From Paracoccus saliphilus (GTDB lineage: Bacteria > Pseudomonadota > Alphaproteobacteria > Rhodobacterales > Rhodobacteraceae): DNA of 64,000 nucleotides. The position numbers were made by a program, and so were the translations under genes. The stretch is from positions 310,001 to 374,000 of the forward strand of contig NZ_CP067140.1 of NCBI RefSeq assembly GCF_028553805.1, written 5' to 3'. This document shows, piece by piece, positions 44,127 through 51,921 of the stretch. The notes beneath the pieces were generated by a model that searched no databases, was not told where the DNA came from, and saw only the letters and a list, made by a program, of their open reading frames with translations. The number at the start of each line of letters is the position of its first letter. The stretch's first letter is position 1.

Positions 44127-44817
44127 GATGCCATTCGACCTCCCAATGTCCGAGCGTTCCTTTCTTGCATTTGGTCAGTTCAAGCCGCCATCGCGGCACG
44201 CCAAGCCCCGCCCCGGCACGATTCGATGATGCGCTTGGCAAGGCGCTGACCGACCATCGCGTTTCCGCGGCCGTGCTCATGGCCGGATGCGCATTGTTGC
44301 GCAGGAGCAAGGCGGTTACGCCCTGTTTTGCCGCACGCATGGCAAGGCGTCGGCTCGCGGTGAAGTCATAGCTTCGGTCACGCTCCGGCAACACGCCGAT
44401 CACAGCGCTGAGCGCCGGATGCCCTAGTCCTTCCTCCAGGGCCCAGAGGATATCGATCCCCTTGCTCGCCTCGATCTGGATCAGATGGGCAGGATCAAGG
44501 CCAAGCGCAGTAAGGCCAAGCGGGTAAGGCGCTCCCCCACGCCTTCCGCGATCCACGGGTTGTACCCAGAGGACGAAGCCCGACCGCAGGCGCGCAATTT
44601 GTGCCAAAAGGCAGGCGCCGAAGCCGATGCCGGCGGCGAAATCGTTAGGTGCCGCCGGTACGATCTCATGCAGCGCACCGGTGGAAATACCTTCATCGGC
44701 AAATGCGGCGTCCAGCCTATCGGGGCCCAGAGACAGCACTGGGCGTCCTGTCGGCGACAGGCGTTCCTGAGTGGCGATGCGTTGGCGCAGTGTATCTATG
44801 CTATGAAGGACGTTCAT
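44029..44817 (-). CDS. imuA: Mutasome accessory protein ImuA
   Basis: The 262-residue RecA/SulA-like protein begins with MNVLHSIDTLRQRIATQERLSPTGRPVLSLG. It has FAAGIGFGACLLAQIARLRSGFVLWVQPV and GLDPAHLIQIEASKGIDILWALEEGL, which match the ImuA family. ImuA inhibits or remodels RecA and takes part in the ImuA-ImuB-DnaE2 translesion complex. The last 98 bp overlap imuB in another frame. It begins 22 bp after the HhH-GPD glycosylase gene. Confidence 0.9.
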   Translation of the reverse strand: MNVLHSIDTLRQRIATQERLSPTGRPVLSLGPDRLDAAFADEGISTGALHEIVPAAPNDFAAGIGFGACLLAQIARLRSGFVLWVQPVDRGRRGGAPYPLGLTALGLDPAHLIQIEASKGIDILWALEEGLGHPALSAVIGVLPERDRSYDFTASRRLAMRAAKQGVTALLLRNNAHPAMSTAAETRWSVSALPSASSNRAGAGLGVPRWRLELTKCKKGTLGHWEVEWHHETLSFRFPAPLADRAPAWAHGTYGGGWAKAS

Positions 44818-44838
44818 GATCTGAATTCGGCCTTGGCG

Positions 44839-45648
44839 TTACGACAAGCCGTCGGACGCGATATCATGTCCGGGACGTAAGGCGACGGAGGGATGGCTGC
44901 TTACCTGACGTGCCCGCGCCCTGAGCCAGTCTTCGAGCCGCTTTCCCTGCACCGCTCGCGAAACAGATAGGCCAGAGGATGCGCAGATAGGGGAAAACGG
45001 GCATGAGGAGGAGGATGCATGCCCACAGCAGGTCTTTCCCAGCTGCTTCATCAGCACATAGTGCCGCGTCATATCCGCAGCACCCCATTCATCCGGCGCC
45101 AGATGATCGAGCATCCGCGCGGCGTGCGCCGGATCCGCTCTTTCAGGGATCAGTCCCAGGCAGAGTGCGGCACGCCAATGGGCCGTATCGACAACAAGCG
45201 CGCGTCTTTGCAGCGTGCTGAGATTGAGCGTGGCCGCACTGGTCTTGGGCCCGACGCCATAAAGGTTTTCCAGCCAGTCAATCGCGGTCCCGACCGGCCA
45301 TTCGGCCAAGAAATCAAGTGTCAGCCTGCCGCGTCGGGCGATGATTCCTCGAACTGCGCGGGGAAGGGCGATCGCCTTGCGCTCCGGACGGGTAACGTCA
45401 TAAAGCACGGGTTCGATCTCATCCGGAGACATCCGGGCCAGCATCTCCCACCGGCCGCAATGCTGCGCCAACCGCAAGAATGCAGGTCCAGAGATTTCGT
45501 CGCGCGTCTGGGCACTGATGATTGCCAGCACCATCTGGCTGACCGGATCAAGCCGCATATGTTCCGGTGGGGTTCCGAATGCCTCGATCAGGCATTGGTG
45601 AACCGCTGCAAGCCGGTTGAATGACGCAAAGGGCAGGCTGTATTGCAT
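44839..45648 (-). CDS. HhH-GPD DNA glycosylase (endonuclease III-like), first gene of SOS operon
   Basis: The 269-residue protein has the endonuclease III core: VSQMVLAIISAQTRDEISGPAF (37-58), hairpin NLYGVGPKTSAATLN with the lyase lysine K135, and VVDTAHWR with the catalytic aspartate D154. The usual VDTH is VDTA here. The iron-sulfur loop is odd: C207, C208, C216 and C222 (CC-x7-C-x5-C) instead of C-x6-C-x2-C-x5-C. It starts 13 nt after a LexA box. Ahead of imuA-imuB-dnaE2 it probably removes or processes damaged bases during the SOS response. Confidence 0.82.
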   Translation of the reverse strand: MQYSLPFASFNRLAAVHQCLIEAFGTPPEHMRLDPVSQMVLAIISAQTRDEISGPAFLRLAQHCGRWEMLARMSPDEIEPVLYDVTRPERKAIALPRAVRGIIARRGRLTLDFLAEWPVGTAIDWLENLYGVGPKTSAATLNLSTLQRRALVVDTAHWRAALCLGLIPERADPAHAARMLDHLAPDEWGAADMTRHYVLMKQLGKTCCGHASSSSCPFSPICASSGLSVSRAVQGKRLEDWLRARARQVSSHPSVALRPGHDIASDGLS

Positions 45649-45654
45649 GTCCTT

Positions 45655-45683
45655 AGATTAAGAACAAAACAGGAACATTGCAA
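45655..45683 (-). promoter_or_regulatory. LexA (SOS) box within promoter of the mutasome operon
   Basis: Minus strand: GTTC-CTGTTTT-GTTC (45676 to 45662) is an exact alphaproteobacterial LexA site (GTTC-N7-GTTC). A -35-like TTGCAA (45678-45683) and a -10-like TAATCT (45655-45660) are exactly 17 bp apart, so the site fills the spacer. The glycosylase ATG follows 6 bases after the -10 element. Confidence 0.85.
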
Positions 45684-45848
45684 TGATTCGGAGTCGGCAC
45701 GCTTTTCCCTGACGTTCAAGGGTATGCGATTCTGGCGGAAGCGAGGGGGTCCGTTTCCTAAGGTGCTGCGATCATCCCGAGTATCGAAAGCTCGATCCCG
45801 ATCCGGCGCGTCAAGTCGGTGCCAGGCAGCCGTGACGCCTGTCGCCGA

Positions 45849-46334
45849 TTATTGAACCCAACCGGGCAGTTTCGATGCCTGTTTGATCCAGCTCGCCACG
45901 AGCTCCTCGTCGATCTGGTCTCCCTCGTAGATGTGGAAGTAGCGCACCTCCTCCTGCTTGGATTCGACAGGGGGTAGCGGATGCAGTGCGGCACCTTGGA
46001 AAAACGCCACCTTGATGTATTTCGTCAGGCAGTGGAACCCGAGGAACCAGCCTTGGCCCTCGGTTCCGTATAGGGGCGAGTTCCATTTGACCGCTTTGCG
46101 CAGGTCGGGAACGTTGCGCTGGATCAACTCGTCGAGACGCCGCCCGACATCGCTTTTCCAGCCCGGCATGGCCGCGATATAGGCCTGCACCGGAGCATCG
46201 CCATCAGCCTTCGCGATCTGCGGATTCCCGCCCGAGAGGAGAACTGGTTTCCCATCCGTCGCGGCAGCTTTGTCCTTGCTGGCCACAGGTTTACGTCTGG
46301 TTTGGGCGGCTTTTGTCGCGGGCTTGTCGACCAT
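45849..46334 (-). CDS. DUF1801 family protein with basic low-complexity N-terminus
   Basis: The protein has about 161 residues from ATG 46334, which has GAGGA 9 nt upstream; ATG 46343 is nine bases longer but abuts the site. Residues ~1-50 are lysine/alanine/threonine-rich (KPATKAAQTRRKPVASKDKAA), histone-H1-like and probably disordered. The remainder is a DUF1801/YdhG-like domain (VPDLRKAVKWNSPLYGTEGQGWFLGFHCLTKYIKVAFFQG...LHPLPP). Some members are annotated as iron-chaperone-like, which I regard as uncertain. It is divergent from arsR. Confidence 0.75.
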   Translation of the reverse strand: MVDKPATKAAQTRRKPVASKDKAAATDGKPVLLSGGNPQIAKADGDAPVQAYIAAMPGWKSDVGRRLDELIQRNVPDLRKAVKWNSPLYGTEGQGWFLGFHCLTKYIKVAFFQGAALHPLPPVESKQEEVRYFHIYEGDQIDEELVASWIKQASKLPGWVQ

Positions 46335-46445
46335 CGTGTTCATTCCTCGAAGAGACGGGCAGATAATCAAGGCTAGTCGATTATCGGGGGTTAACTCAAT
46401 CCATTCAGGGTTTGGTGATCACTGCGGAAGCGGTGAGATCAGGGC

Positions 46446-46486
46446 TTGCATGGCCTCTTTAATTCGATATTACATGAAATATGGAA
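46446..46486 (+). promoter_or_regulatory. arsR promoter and operator palindrome over the start codon
   Basis: The 24-nt element 46463-46486 reads TTC-g-ATATT-a-CATG-a-AATAT-g-GAA, palindromic at 20 of 24 positions. It spans the arsR ATG (46481). TTGCAT (46446-46451) and TATTAC (46468-46473) are 16 bp apart and could be -35/-10, giving a start site at or next to the ATG. This suggests ArsR autorepression and a leaderless message. Confidence 0.55.
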
Positions 46487-46837
46487 AAGAATCATGCACT
46501 CGCATCCCTCTCGGCCCTGGCGCATGATATGCGCATCGATATCTTCCGCCTGCTTGTTCAGGCGGGACCGGGTGGGCTGGCAGCTGGCGAGATCGCGGAT
46601 GCGCTCGATCTGCGTGCCAGCACATTGTCCAACAACCTGACGGTCCTGACACAGGCCGGGTTGATTCGTGGATCGCGGGAGGGGCGCTCGATCCGCTATG
46701 TCGCCGAGATGGATGGCATGCGCAGCCTGTTGGGCTTTCTGATGGAGGATTGCTGCGGCGGGAAGCCCGAACTCTGCCAGCCTGTGCTTGAACAGATCGC
46801 CTGCGATTGTGCGCCGTGCTGCGCCCCGAAAACTTGA
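46481..46837 (+). CDS. arsR: ArsR family arsenic-responsive repressor
   Basis: The 118-residue protein has a winged helix-turn-helix (residues 5-85, [28 protein letters not shown]) and a cysteine-rich end: C91, C92, C99, then C108, C110, C113, C114. A CC-x6-C grouping after the helix resembles the C-terminal As(III) site of Acidithiobacillus-type ArsR rather than the ELCVCDL site of E. coli. An in-frame stop lies two codons before ATG 46481 and there is no ribosome-binding site, so the start is fixed but atypical. It heads the arsR-acr3-arsH operon. Confidence 0.9.
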   Translation: MEKNHALASLSALAHDMRIDIFRLLVQAGPGGLAAGEIADALDLRASTLSNNLTVLTQAGLIRGSREGRSIRYVAEMDGMRSLLGFLMEDCCGGKPELCQPVLEQIACDCAPCCAPKT

Positions 46838-46844
46838 GGCAGGA

Positions 46845-47897
46845 ATGACAGATTTCACCGTTTCCAACGACAACGGCCTTGGTGCCTTCGAACGTTATCT
46901 GACGGTTTGGGTTGCGCTGGCGATGATCGCGGGGTTGGTCATCGGTGTCGTTGCGCCGGGGCTGGTCGAGGTTATTGCGGAAGCCGAGATCGCCTCGATC
47001 AATCTGGTCGTTGCCGTGCTGATCTGGGCCATGGTCTACCCGATGATGGTCAATGTCGATTTCGGGGCCGTCGCCAATATCGCACGTCAGCCGCGTGGAT
47101 TGCTGATCACGTTGACGGTGAACTGGCTGATCAAGCCCTTTACCATGGCGGCTCTGGCGGTGCTGTTCTTCGACCATGTATTCGCCCCATGGATCGCGCC
47201 GGAAGATGCCGCGGAATATATCGCCGGGCTGATCCTGCTGGGCGCGGCGCCCTGCACGGCGATGGTCTTTGTCTGGTCTCAGCTCACGCGGGGGGATGCG
47301 ACCTATACGCTGGTGCAGGTTTCGGTGAATGACCTGATCATGGTCGCGGCCTTTGCGCCAATCGTTGCCTTCCTGCTGGGCGTCACCGATATCACCGTGC
47401 CATGGCAGACGCTCTTGCTGGCAACCTTGCTTTACGTGATACTGCCTTTGAGCGCGGGCCTCATGACCCGACGTATCCTTGGTATCCCCGAAGCCATCGA
47501 GGCGTTCTCGGCGCGGATCAAGCCCTGGTCCATCATCGGGCTGATCGCCACGGTCGCGATCCTGTTCGGCCTTCAGGGCGAGGTGATCTTGAATCGACCC
47601 TTCGTCATCCTACTGATCGCCGTACCGATCCTGATCCAGAGCTATGCGATTTTTGCCATTGCCTATGGTGCCGCGTTCGCCCTGAAGGTGCCGCATCGTA
47701 TTGCCGCGCCCTGCGCGATGATCGGCACCTCGAACTTCTTCGAGCTGGCCGTCGCGGTCGCCATAAGCCTGTTCGGCCTGAATTCAGGCGCGGCGCTGGC
47801 GACCGTGGTGGGGGTGCTGGTCGAAGTTCCCGTCATGCTGTCGCTAGTCGCCTTTGCCAATCGCACCCGTAGCCGCTTCCCGGCACCGCCTTCCTGA
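46845..47897 (+). CDS. arsB: Arsenite efflux permease, ACR3 family
   Basis: The 350-residue protein has ten hydrophobic segments typical of ACR3 transporters. The essential cysteine is present as C137 in [18 protein letters not shown]. Other marks include [14 protein letters not shown] and the C-terminal [22 protein letters not shown]. It expels arsenite (and in some cases antimonite) using proton motive force. It starts 7 bp after the arsR stop with GAGGCAGGA upstream. Confidence 0.93.
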   Translation: MTDFTVSNDNGLGAFERYLTVWVALAMIAGLVIGVVAPGLVEVIAEAEIASINLVVAVLIWAMVYPMMVNVDFGAVANIARQPRGLLITLTVNWLIKPFTMAALAVLFFDHVFAPWIAPEDAAEYIAGLILLGAAPCTAMVFVWSQLTRGDATYTLVQVSVNDLIMVAAFAPIVAFLLGVTDITVPWQTLLLATLLYVILPLSAGLMTRRILGIPEAIEAFSARIKPWSIIGLIATVAILFGLQGEVILNRPFVILLIAVPILIQSYAIFAIAYGAAFALKVPHRIAAPCAMIGTSNFFELAVAVAISLFGLNSGAALATVVGVLVEVPVMLSLVAFANRTRSRFPAPPS

Positions 47898-47926
47898 TCG
47901 TCATCCTGAACCAGAGGACACATAGC

Positions 47927-48640
47927 TTGACCGACCTGCCCAATATCAAGTCCGATTGCTTTTATCCGGCAGATTCCGACGCCCTGTTTCCAGAGCATCG
48001 CAGCAGCCACCCGCCGCGAATCCTGCTCCTTTACGGTTCGCTGAGGGAGCGCAGCTTCTCGCGTTTCGCGGCGGAAGAGGCTGGGCACATCCTGGAACGA
48101 TTGGGCGCCGAGACCCGCATCTTCGATCCGCATGGCTTGCCCCTGGCCGATGCGGTCGAGGCGGATCATCCCAAGGTGGCCGAACTGCGCGATCTGGTCG
48201 GCTGGTGCGAAGGCATGGTCTGGTCCTCGCCCGAGCGGCATGGCGCGATGTCGGGCCTGATGAAGACACAAATCGACTGGATTCCGCTTTCGCTTGGCGG
48301 CGTGCGCCCTACGCAGGCAAAGACACTGGCCGTCATGCAGGTCTGCGGTGGTAGCCAGAGCTTCAATACCGTCAACCAGTTGCGCATCCTTGGGCGCTGG
48401 ATGCGGCTTCTGACCATCCCGAACCAGTCCTCGGTCGCAAAGGCATGGGGAGAGTTCGACGATTCCGGCCGCATGAAACCATCGCCTTATTACGACCGGA
48501 TCGTGGATGTGATGGAGGAGCTGACCCGGTTCACCCTGTTGACCCGGGATATCCGCGAACATCTGGTGGACAGGTATTCGGAACGGGTTGAAAGCCACGA
48601 GGCGCTGTCAAAACGGGTGAACCAGACACGCGCCGTCTGA
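47927..48640 (+). CDS. arsH: Arsenical resistance flavoprotein ArsH
   Basis: The 237-residue NADPH-dependent FMN reductase has the flavin phosphate loop [18 protein letters not shown] and the [18 protein letters not shown] active-site stretch. ArsH can oxidise trivalent methylated or aromatic arsenicals or reduce metals and quinones. It starts at TTG 47927 with AGAGGA 8 nt upstream, 29 bp after acr3. It ends the ars operon, convergent with tauR. Confidence 0.93.
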   Translation: MTDLPNIKSDCFYPADSDALFPEHRSSHPPRILLLYGSLRERSFSRFAAEEAGHILERLGAETRIFDPHGLPLADAVEADHPKVAELRDLVGWCEGMVWSSPERHGAMSGLMKTQIDWIPLSLGGVRPTQAKTLAVMQVCGGSQSFNTVNQLRILGRWMRLLTIPNQSSVAKAWGEFDDSGRMKPSPYYDRIVDVMEELTRFTLLTRDIREHLVDRYSERVESHEALSKRVNQTRAV

Positions 48641-48688
48641 CGGACGGTCTCCCCGGTTTGCTGTGCGGTCGCCGGATATTGCGTGGTC

Positions 48689-50164
48689 TCAGGTGCTGAG
48701 TTCGGTGGCCCGTCTGGCAATCAACTCGATGCCTGCCGGTATGTCTTTCTCGGAAATCGAGGAATAACCCAATCGGAAATAGGGACAGACTGGCGGGGGC
48801 GTCTCGAAAAACACCGCGCCGGGTTCGATCAGAACGCCGTCCGGTTGCAACTGCTCTGCCAGAACGGCGCTGTCCAGCCCTTCGGGTCCCTTGATCCACA
48901 CGCTCGATCCGCCTGATGTGGGTGCGCCGGCAATCGTCAGCGAGGTTCGATGCAGCGCCTGTTCCAGCACCGCTCGCCGGTTTTTCAGCGCCTGCCGCAA
49001 GCGAACGAGATGGGCGTCATAATGACCCAATGCGAGGAAGTAGGCCGTGATGCGCTGCAGATGACTGGGAGGATGGCGGAGCATGATCGAGCGAAGCGCC
49101 CGCGCCTGAGTGATCAGTGCCGCCGGGCCGACCATGTAGCCGATACGCAGTCCCGGAAACAGCGATTTAGAGAAGCTGCCCAAATAGATGACCCGCCCGG
49201 TATCGTCGAGCGATTTGAGCGCGGGTGCGGGAGGGGCGAGATAGGACATCTCGAAATCGTAATCGTCCTCGATGATGACAAAGTTCTGCTCACCCGCCCG
49301 CGTGATCAAATCCTTGCGGCGTGCTAGTGGCATGGTCGCGCCGGTGGGGATGTGATGACTGGGTGTTGCGATGACCAGCCGGGTGTTCTCTGGCAGATCG
49401 GCGGGGTTCAGTCCCATTTCATCGACCGGGAGAAAAGTCGTCGGGCTTTGTGCCCTGCGCAGGGTTTCCGCGAAATCGGGATAACCGGGTTCCTCGGTCA
49501 CGGCGAGCCGGTCCGCGCGGCCCAGCAACTCGACCGCCAGAAACAGCGCATTCTGCGCACCCAACGTGACCAGCACCTCTTCGGGCTCGGCATGGATGCC
49601 GCGCCGGGGCAAGGTGTTCGAGCAAATGTAATCCACCAATAGCGGGTCGTCGGCTCCGTATTGATCTGCGGCCAGGGCGGCAAAATCGCGGGTGCCAAGC
49701 GCACGCCGGGCACAGTCGCGCCAGGCGCTATGATCGAACAAGTCTGGATCGGCCTGTCCATAGATGAAACGATAGCGGAAATCGCGCCAGTTCGCGGGCT
49801 TTCGGATGACCCGGCGCGGTAGGCGATGATCGGAAAGCCAGTCCTGCCAGTCCGGCGGCTTTCCAACCTGCCGAATGCCAGGCACGCGCAGGCGGCGATG
49901 CGGAACCGTGCTGGCGACCGCGACACCCGAGCGCGGAAGGGTTTCCAGATACCCCTGGCTGACCAGCTCTTGATAGACCAGCGTGACGGTCATTCGCGAT
50001 ATGCCAAGCGACCTGGCCAGCAGCCTGCTGGATGGCAGGCGTGCACCCGGACGGGCGCGGCTTTCCAGAATTGCTCGCACAATGGCTGCCATGAGGCGCC
50101 CCTGCAGCGTCGGTGCTTCATCCTCGCGCAGAAAGATGGTCTCGACTGGAATGCGACCGCTCAT
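48689..50164 (-). CDS. tauR: MocR/GntR-type regulator TauR of taurine utilisation
   Basis: The 491-residue protein has an N-terminal GntR winged helix (RPGARLPSSRLLARSLGISRMTVTLVYQELVSQGYLETLPRSG, about 35-80) fused to an aspartate-aminotransferase fold. The PLP lysine is in YLGSFSKSLFPGLRIGYM; the pocket includes NALFLAVELLGRADRLAVTEEPGYP. TauR of Rhodobacter is of this kind and activates taurine genes. It is divergent from the taurine TRAP/deamination operon, with two CTGGAC repeats in the 114-bp gap, the first directly 5' of its start codon. Confidence 0.9.
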   Translation of the reverse strand: MSGRIPVETIFLREDEAPTLQGRLMAAIVRAILESRARPGARLPSSRLLARSLGISRMTVTLVYQELVSQGYLETLPRSGVAVASTVPHRRLRVPGIRQVGKPPDWQDWLSDHRLPRRVIRKPANWRDFRYRFIYGQADPDLFDHSAWRDCARRALGTRDFAALAADQYGADDPLLVDYICSNTLPRRGIHAEPEEVLVTLGAQNALFLAVELLGRADRLAVTEEPGYPDFAETLRRAQSPTTFLPVDEMGLNPADLPENTRLVIATPSHHIPTGATMPLARRKDLITRAGEQNFVIIEDDYDFEMSYLAPPAPALKSLDDTGRVIYLGSFSKSLFPGLRIGYMVGPAALITQARALRSIMLRHPPSHLQRITAYFLALGHYDAHLVRLRQALKNRRAVLEQALHRTSLTIAGAPTSGGSSVWIKGPEGLDSAVLAEQLQPDGVLIEPGAVFFETPPPVCPYFRLGYSSISEKDIPAGIELIARRATELST

Positions 50165-50196
50165 CTGGACCTATGTTCTGTTCAATCTGGACATAT
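50165..50196. promoter_or_regulatory. TauR operator: two direct CTGGAC repeats
   Basis: CTGGACCTAT (50165-50174) and CTGGACATAT (50187-50196) are direct repeats 22 bp apart, about two helical turns. They resemble the CTGGAC-type repeats described for Rhodobacter TauR. The first abuts the tauR start codon, so tauR is probably controlled by its own product. Confidence 0.7.
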
Positions 50197-50278
50197 CCCT
50201 GAATCGCATCTGCTGCAACATTCCGCCCGGCAACCGACCACAATCAATGTGGCACAAATATGCACAGGGAGAATTCCA

Positions 50279-51280
50279 ATGACCTATCTGACTCGATTGC
50301 TCACAGGAGCCGCCACGAGCCTCGCGCTGGCTTTGCCCGCCGCAGCGGCCGAATACAATATCGCCGTGGGCGATGGAGCCGGCGGCACGCAAGAGGCGCT
50401 TGGCAAGGCCTTTATCGCGGCGCTGGAAGAAGAATCCGGTGGCGAGATGACCGGCAAGCTGTTCCTGAATGGCCAGCTTGGCGATGAGCAGGACACTGTG
50501 ACCGCCGCCGCGACGGGCACGCTGGATTTCTCGATCCTCGCCATCAACAATATTACCCCGTTCTCACCCTCGGTTGGCACCCTGACACTGCCTTACGTGA
50601 TCCTCAGCCAAGAAGACGCTGAAAAGGTTACGCAGGGAGAGATCGGCCAGCAGATGATCGATCAGACCATCGAGGATGCGGGCGTGCGCATCATCGGTTG
50701 GGCCTATTCCGGTTTCCGCGTGCTGACCAATTCCAAGAAGCCGGTTTCGACCGTGGAAGATCTCCAAGGTCTCGTGGTGCGCGTCCCGAAGAACGAGATC
50801 ATGATCGAAACCTATAAAAGCTGGGGCATCAACCCGACGCCAATGGCCTGGGGAGAAACCTTCGCCGCGCTTCAGCAAAAGGTCGTGGACGGTCAGGACA
50901 ACCCCTACATGACCGTCTATGCGATGAAATTCGACGAGGTGCAGAAATATGTCACCAATCTGCGCTATATCTTTTCGATCGAACCTCTCATCGTCAGCGA
51001 AGCGCTGTTCGAAGGCTTGAGCGAAGAAGAACAACAACAGGTGCTGGCCGCTGGTGAAGCCGCGACGCAGGCCTCGGCAGAGTTCCTGCGCAGCGAAGAG
51101 GCCAAGATCCGTGAGGAACTCGTCTCTCGCGGGATGGAGATCACCGATCCGGCGAATGATGAAAAGGAATTCATGGACCTGGCGACCTCGACCGTCTGGC
51201 CGAAATTCTATGACCAGATCGGCGGCAAGGAAGTCCTGAACGAGGTGCTGACCGCACTTGATCGTCCGGTCGTCGAATAA
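50279..51280 (+). CDS. tauK: TRAP transporter taurine-binding protein (DctP type)
   Basis: The 333-residue protein begins with a signal peptide (MTYLTRLLTGAATSLALALPAAA, cut before AEYNIAVGD). It is a DctP-type solute-binding protein, with VISQEDAEKV-type helix, SGFRVLTNSKKPVSTVEDLQGLVVRVPKNEIMIETYKSWGINPTPMAWGE (ligand contact, including the usual arginine) and GQDNPYMTVYAMKFDEVQKYV. By locus it should bind taurine in the periplasm. Start ATG 50279 with GGGAGAA upstream. A hairpin follows before tauL. Confidence 0.9.
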   Translation: MTYLTRLLTGAATSLALALPAAAAEYNIAVGDGAGGTQEALGKAFIAALEEESGGEMTGKLFLNGQLGDEQDTVTAAATGTLDFSILAINNITPFSPSVGTLTLPYVILSQEDAEKVTQGEIGQQMIDQTIEDAGVRIIGWAYSGFRVLTNSKKPVSTVEDLQGLVVRVPKNEIMIETYKSWGINPTPMAWGETFAALQQKVVDGQDNPYMTVYAMKFDEVQKYVTNLRYIFSIEPLIVSEALFEGLSEEEQQQVLAAGEAATQASAEFLRSEEAKIREELVSRGMEITDPANDEKEFMDLATSTVWPKFYDQIGGKEVLNEVLTALDRPVVE

Positions 51281-51287
51281 AAGGATT

Positions 51288-51308
51288 CTGGCGGCACATC
51301 GCCGCCAG
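51288..51308 (+). other. Intercistronic hairpin between tauK and tauL
   Basis: CTGGCGGC (51288-51295), loop ACATC, GCCGCCAG (51301-51308) form a perfect 8-bp stem 7 bp after the binding-protein stop. There is no T-run. Such hairpins in transporter operons often protect the 5' message and raise the yield of binding protein over permease. Confidence 0.55.
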
Positions 51309-51363
51309 CCACCCCCGCCTTCGAAATCCCCCCTTAATCGCAGCCCCCTTCTGGAGGCCCGCC

Positions 51364-51921
51364 ATGCCTGCGCTCTGGTCGTTTCTCGACAAGTTCGAAA
51401 GCCATGTCTGCCGTATCCTGCTGGCCGTATTCGTGAGCCTGCTTTTCGTGCAGATTGTCTCTCGCCAGCTATTCGGTTTTTCGATCACATGGATCGAAGA
51501 GTTGTCGGTCATCCTGTTTGTCTGGTTCGCCTATTTCGGGGCGTCCTATGCCGCGCGCATCGCCGCCCATAACCGGGTTTCCTTCCACCTGAACGCGATG
51601 TCACGCCACAAGGCGCGGATCGTCGAAGCTGTCGGAGACCTGTTCTGGATCGTCTTCAACGCCGTATTCATCTGGTATTCGATCGAATTCATCAGCCGCC
51701 TCAAGCCCTTCGTGAAGGCCCAGACCCTGGGGTGGGAGATGCGGTATGTCTATCTGGCACTGCCCATCGCCTTCGTGCTGATGACGCTTCGCATCCTGCA
51801 GGTGAATTACCTCAAGCTGGTCCGTGGCACCGATCCGCGCGATCCCGACCGAGTCGAGGTCGAGGACATGATCGAGCTGTCACAAGATGAACAGCGTGCC
51901 TTCGACCGGGAGAAGCGCTGA
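51364..51921 (+). CDS. tauL: TRAP transporter small permease (DctQ type), taurine
   Basis: The 185-residue protein with four hydrophobic helices carries the DctQ motif SITWIEELSVILFVWFAYFGASYAARIAAHNRVSFH. It forms the membrane complex with the large subunit. GGAGG precedes ATG 51364. The stop shares bases with the next ATG (TGATG), so the two permease subunits are translationally coupled. Confidence 0.9.
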   Translation: MPALWSFLDKFESHVCRILLAVFVSLLFVQIVSRQLFGFSITWIEELSVILFVWFAYFGASYAARIAAHNRVSFHLNAMSRHKARIVEAVGDLFWIVFNAVFIWYSIEFISRLKPFVKAQTLGWEMRYVYLALPIAFVLMTLRILQVNYLKLVRGTDPRDPDRVEVEDMIELSQDEQRAFDREKR

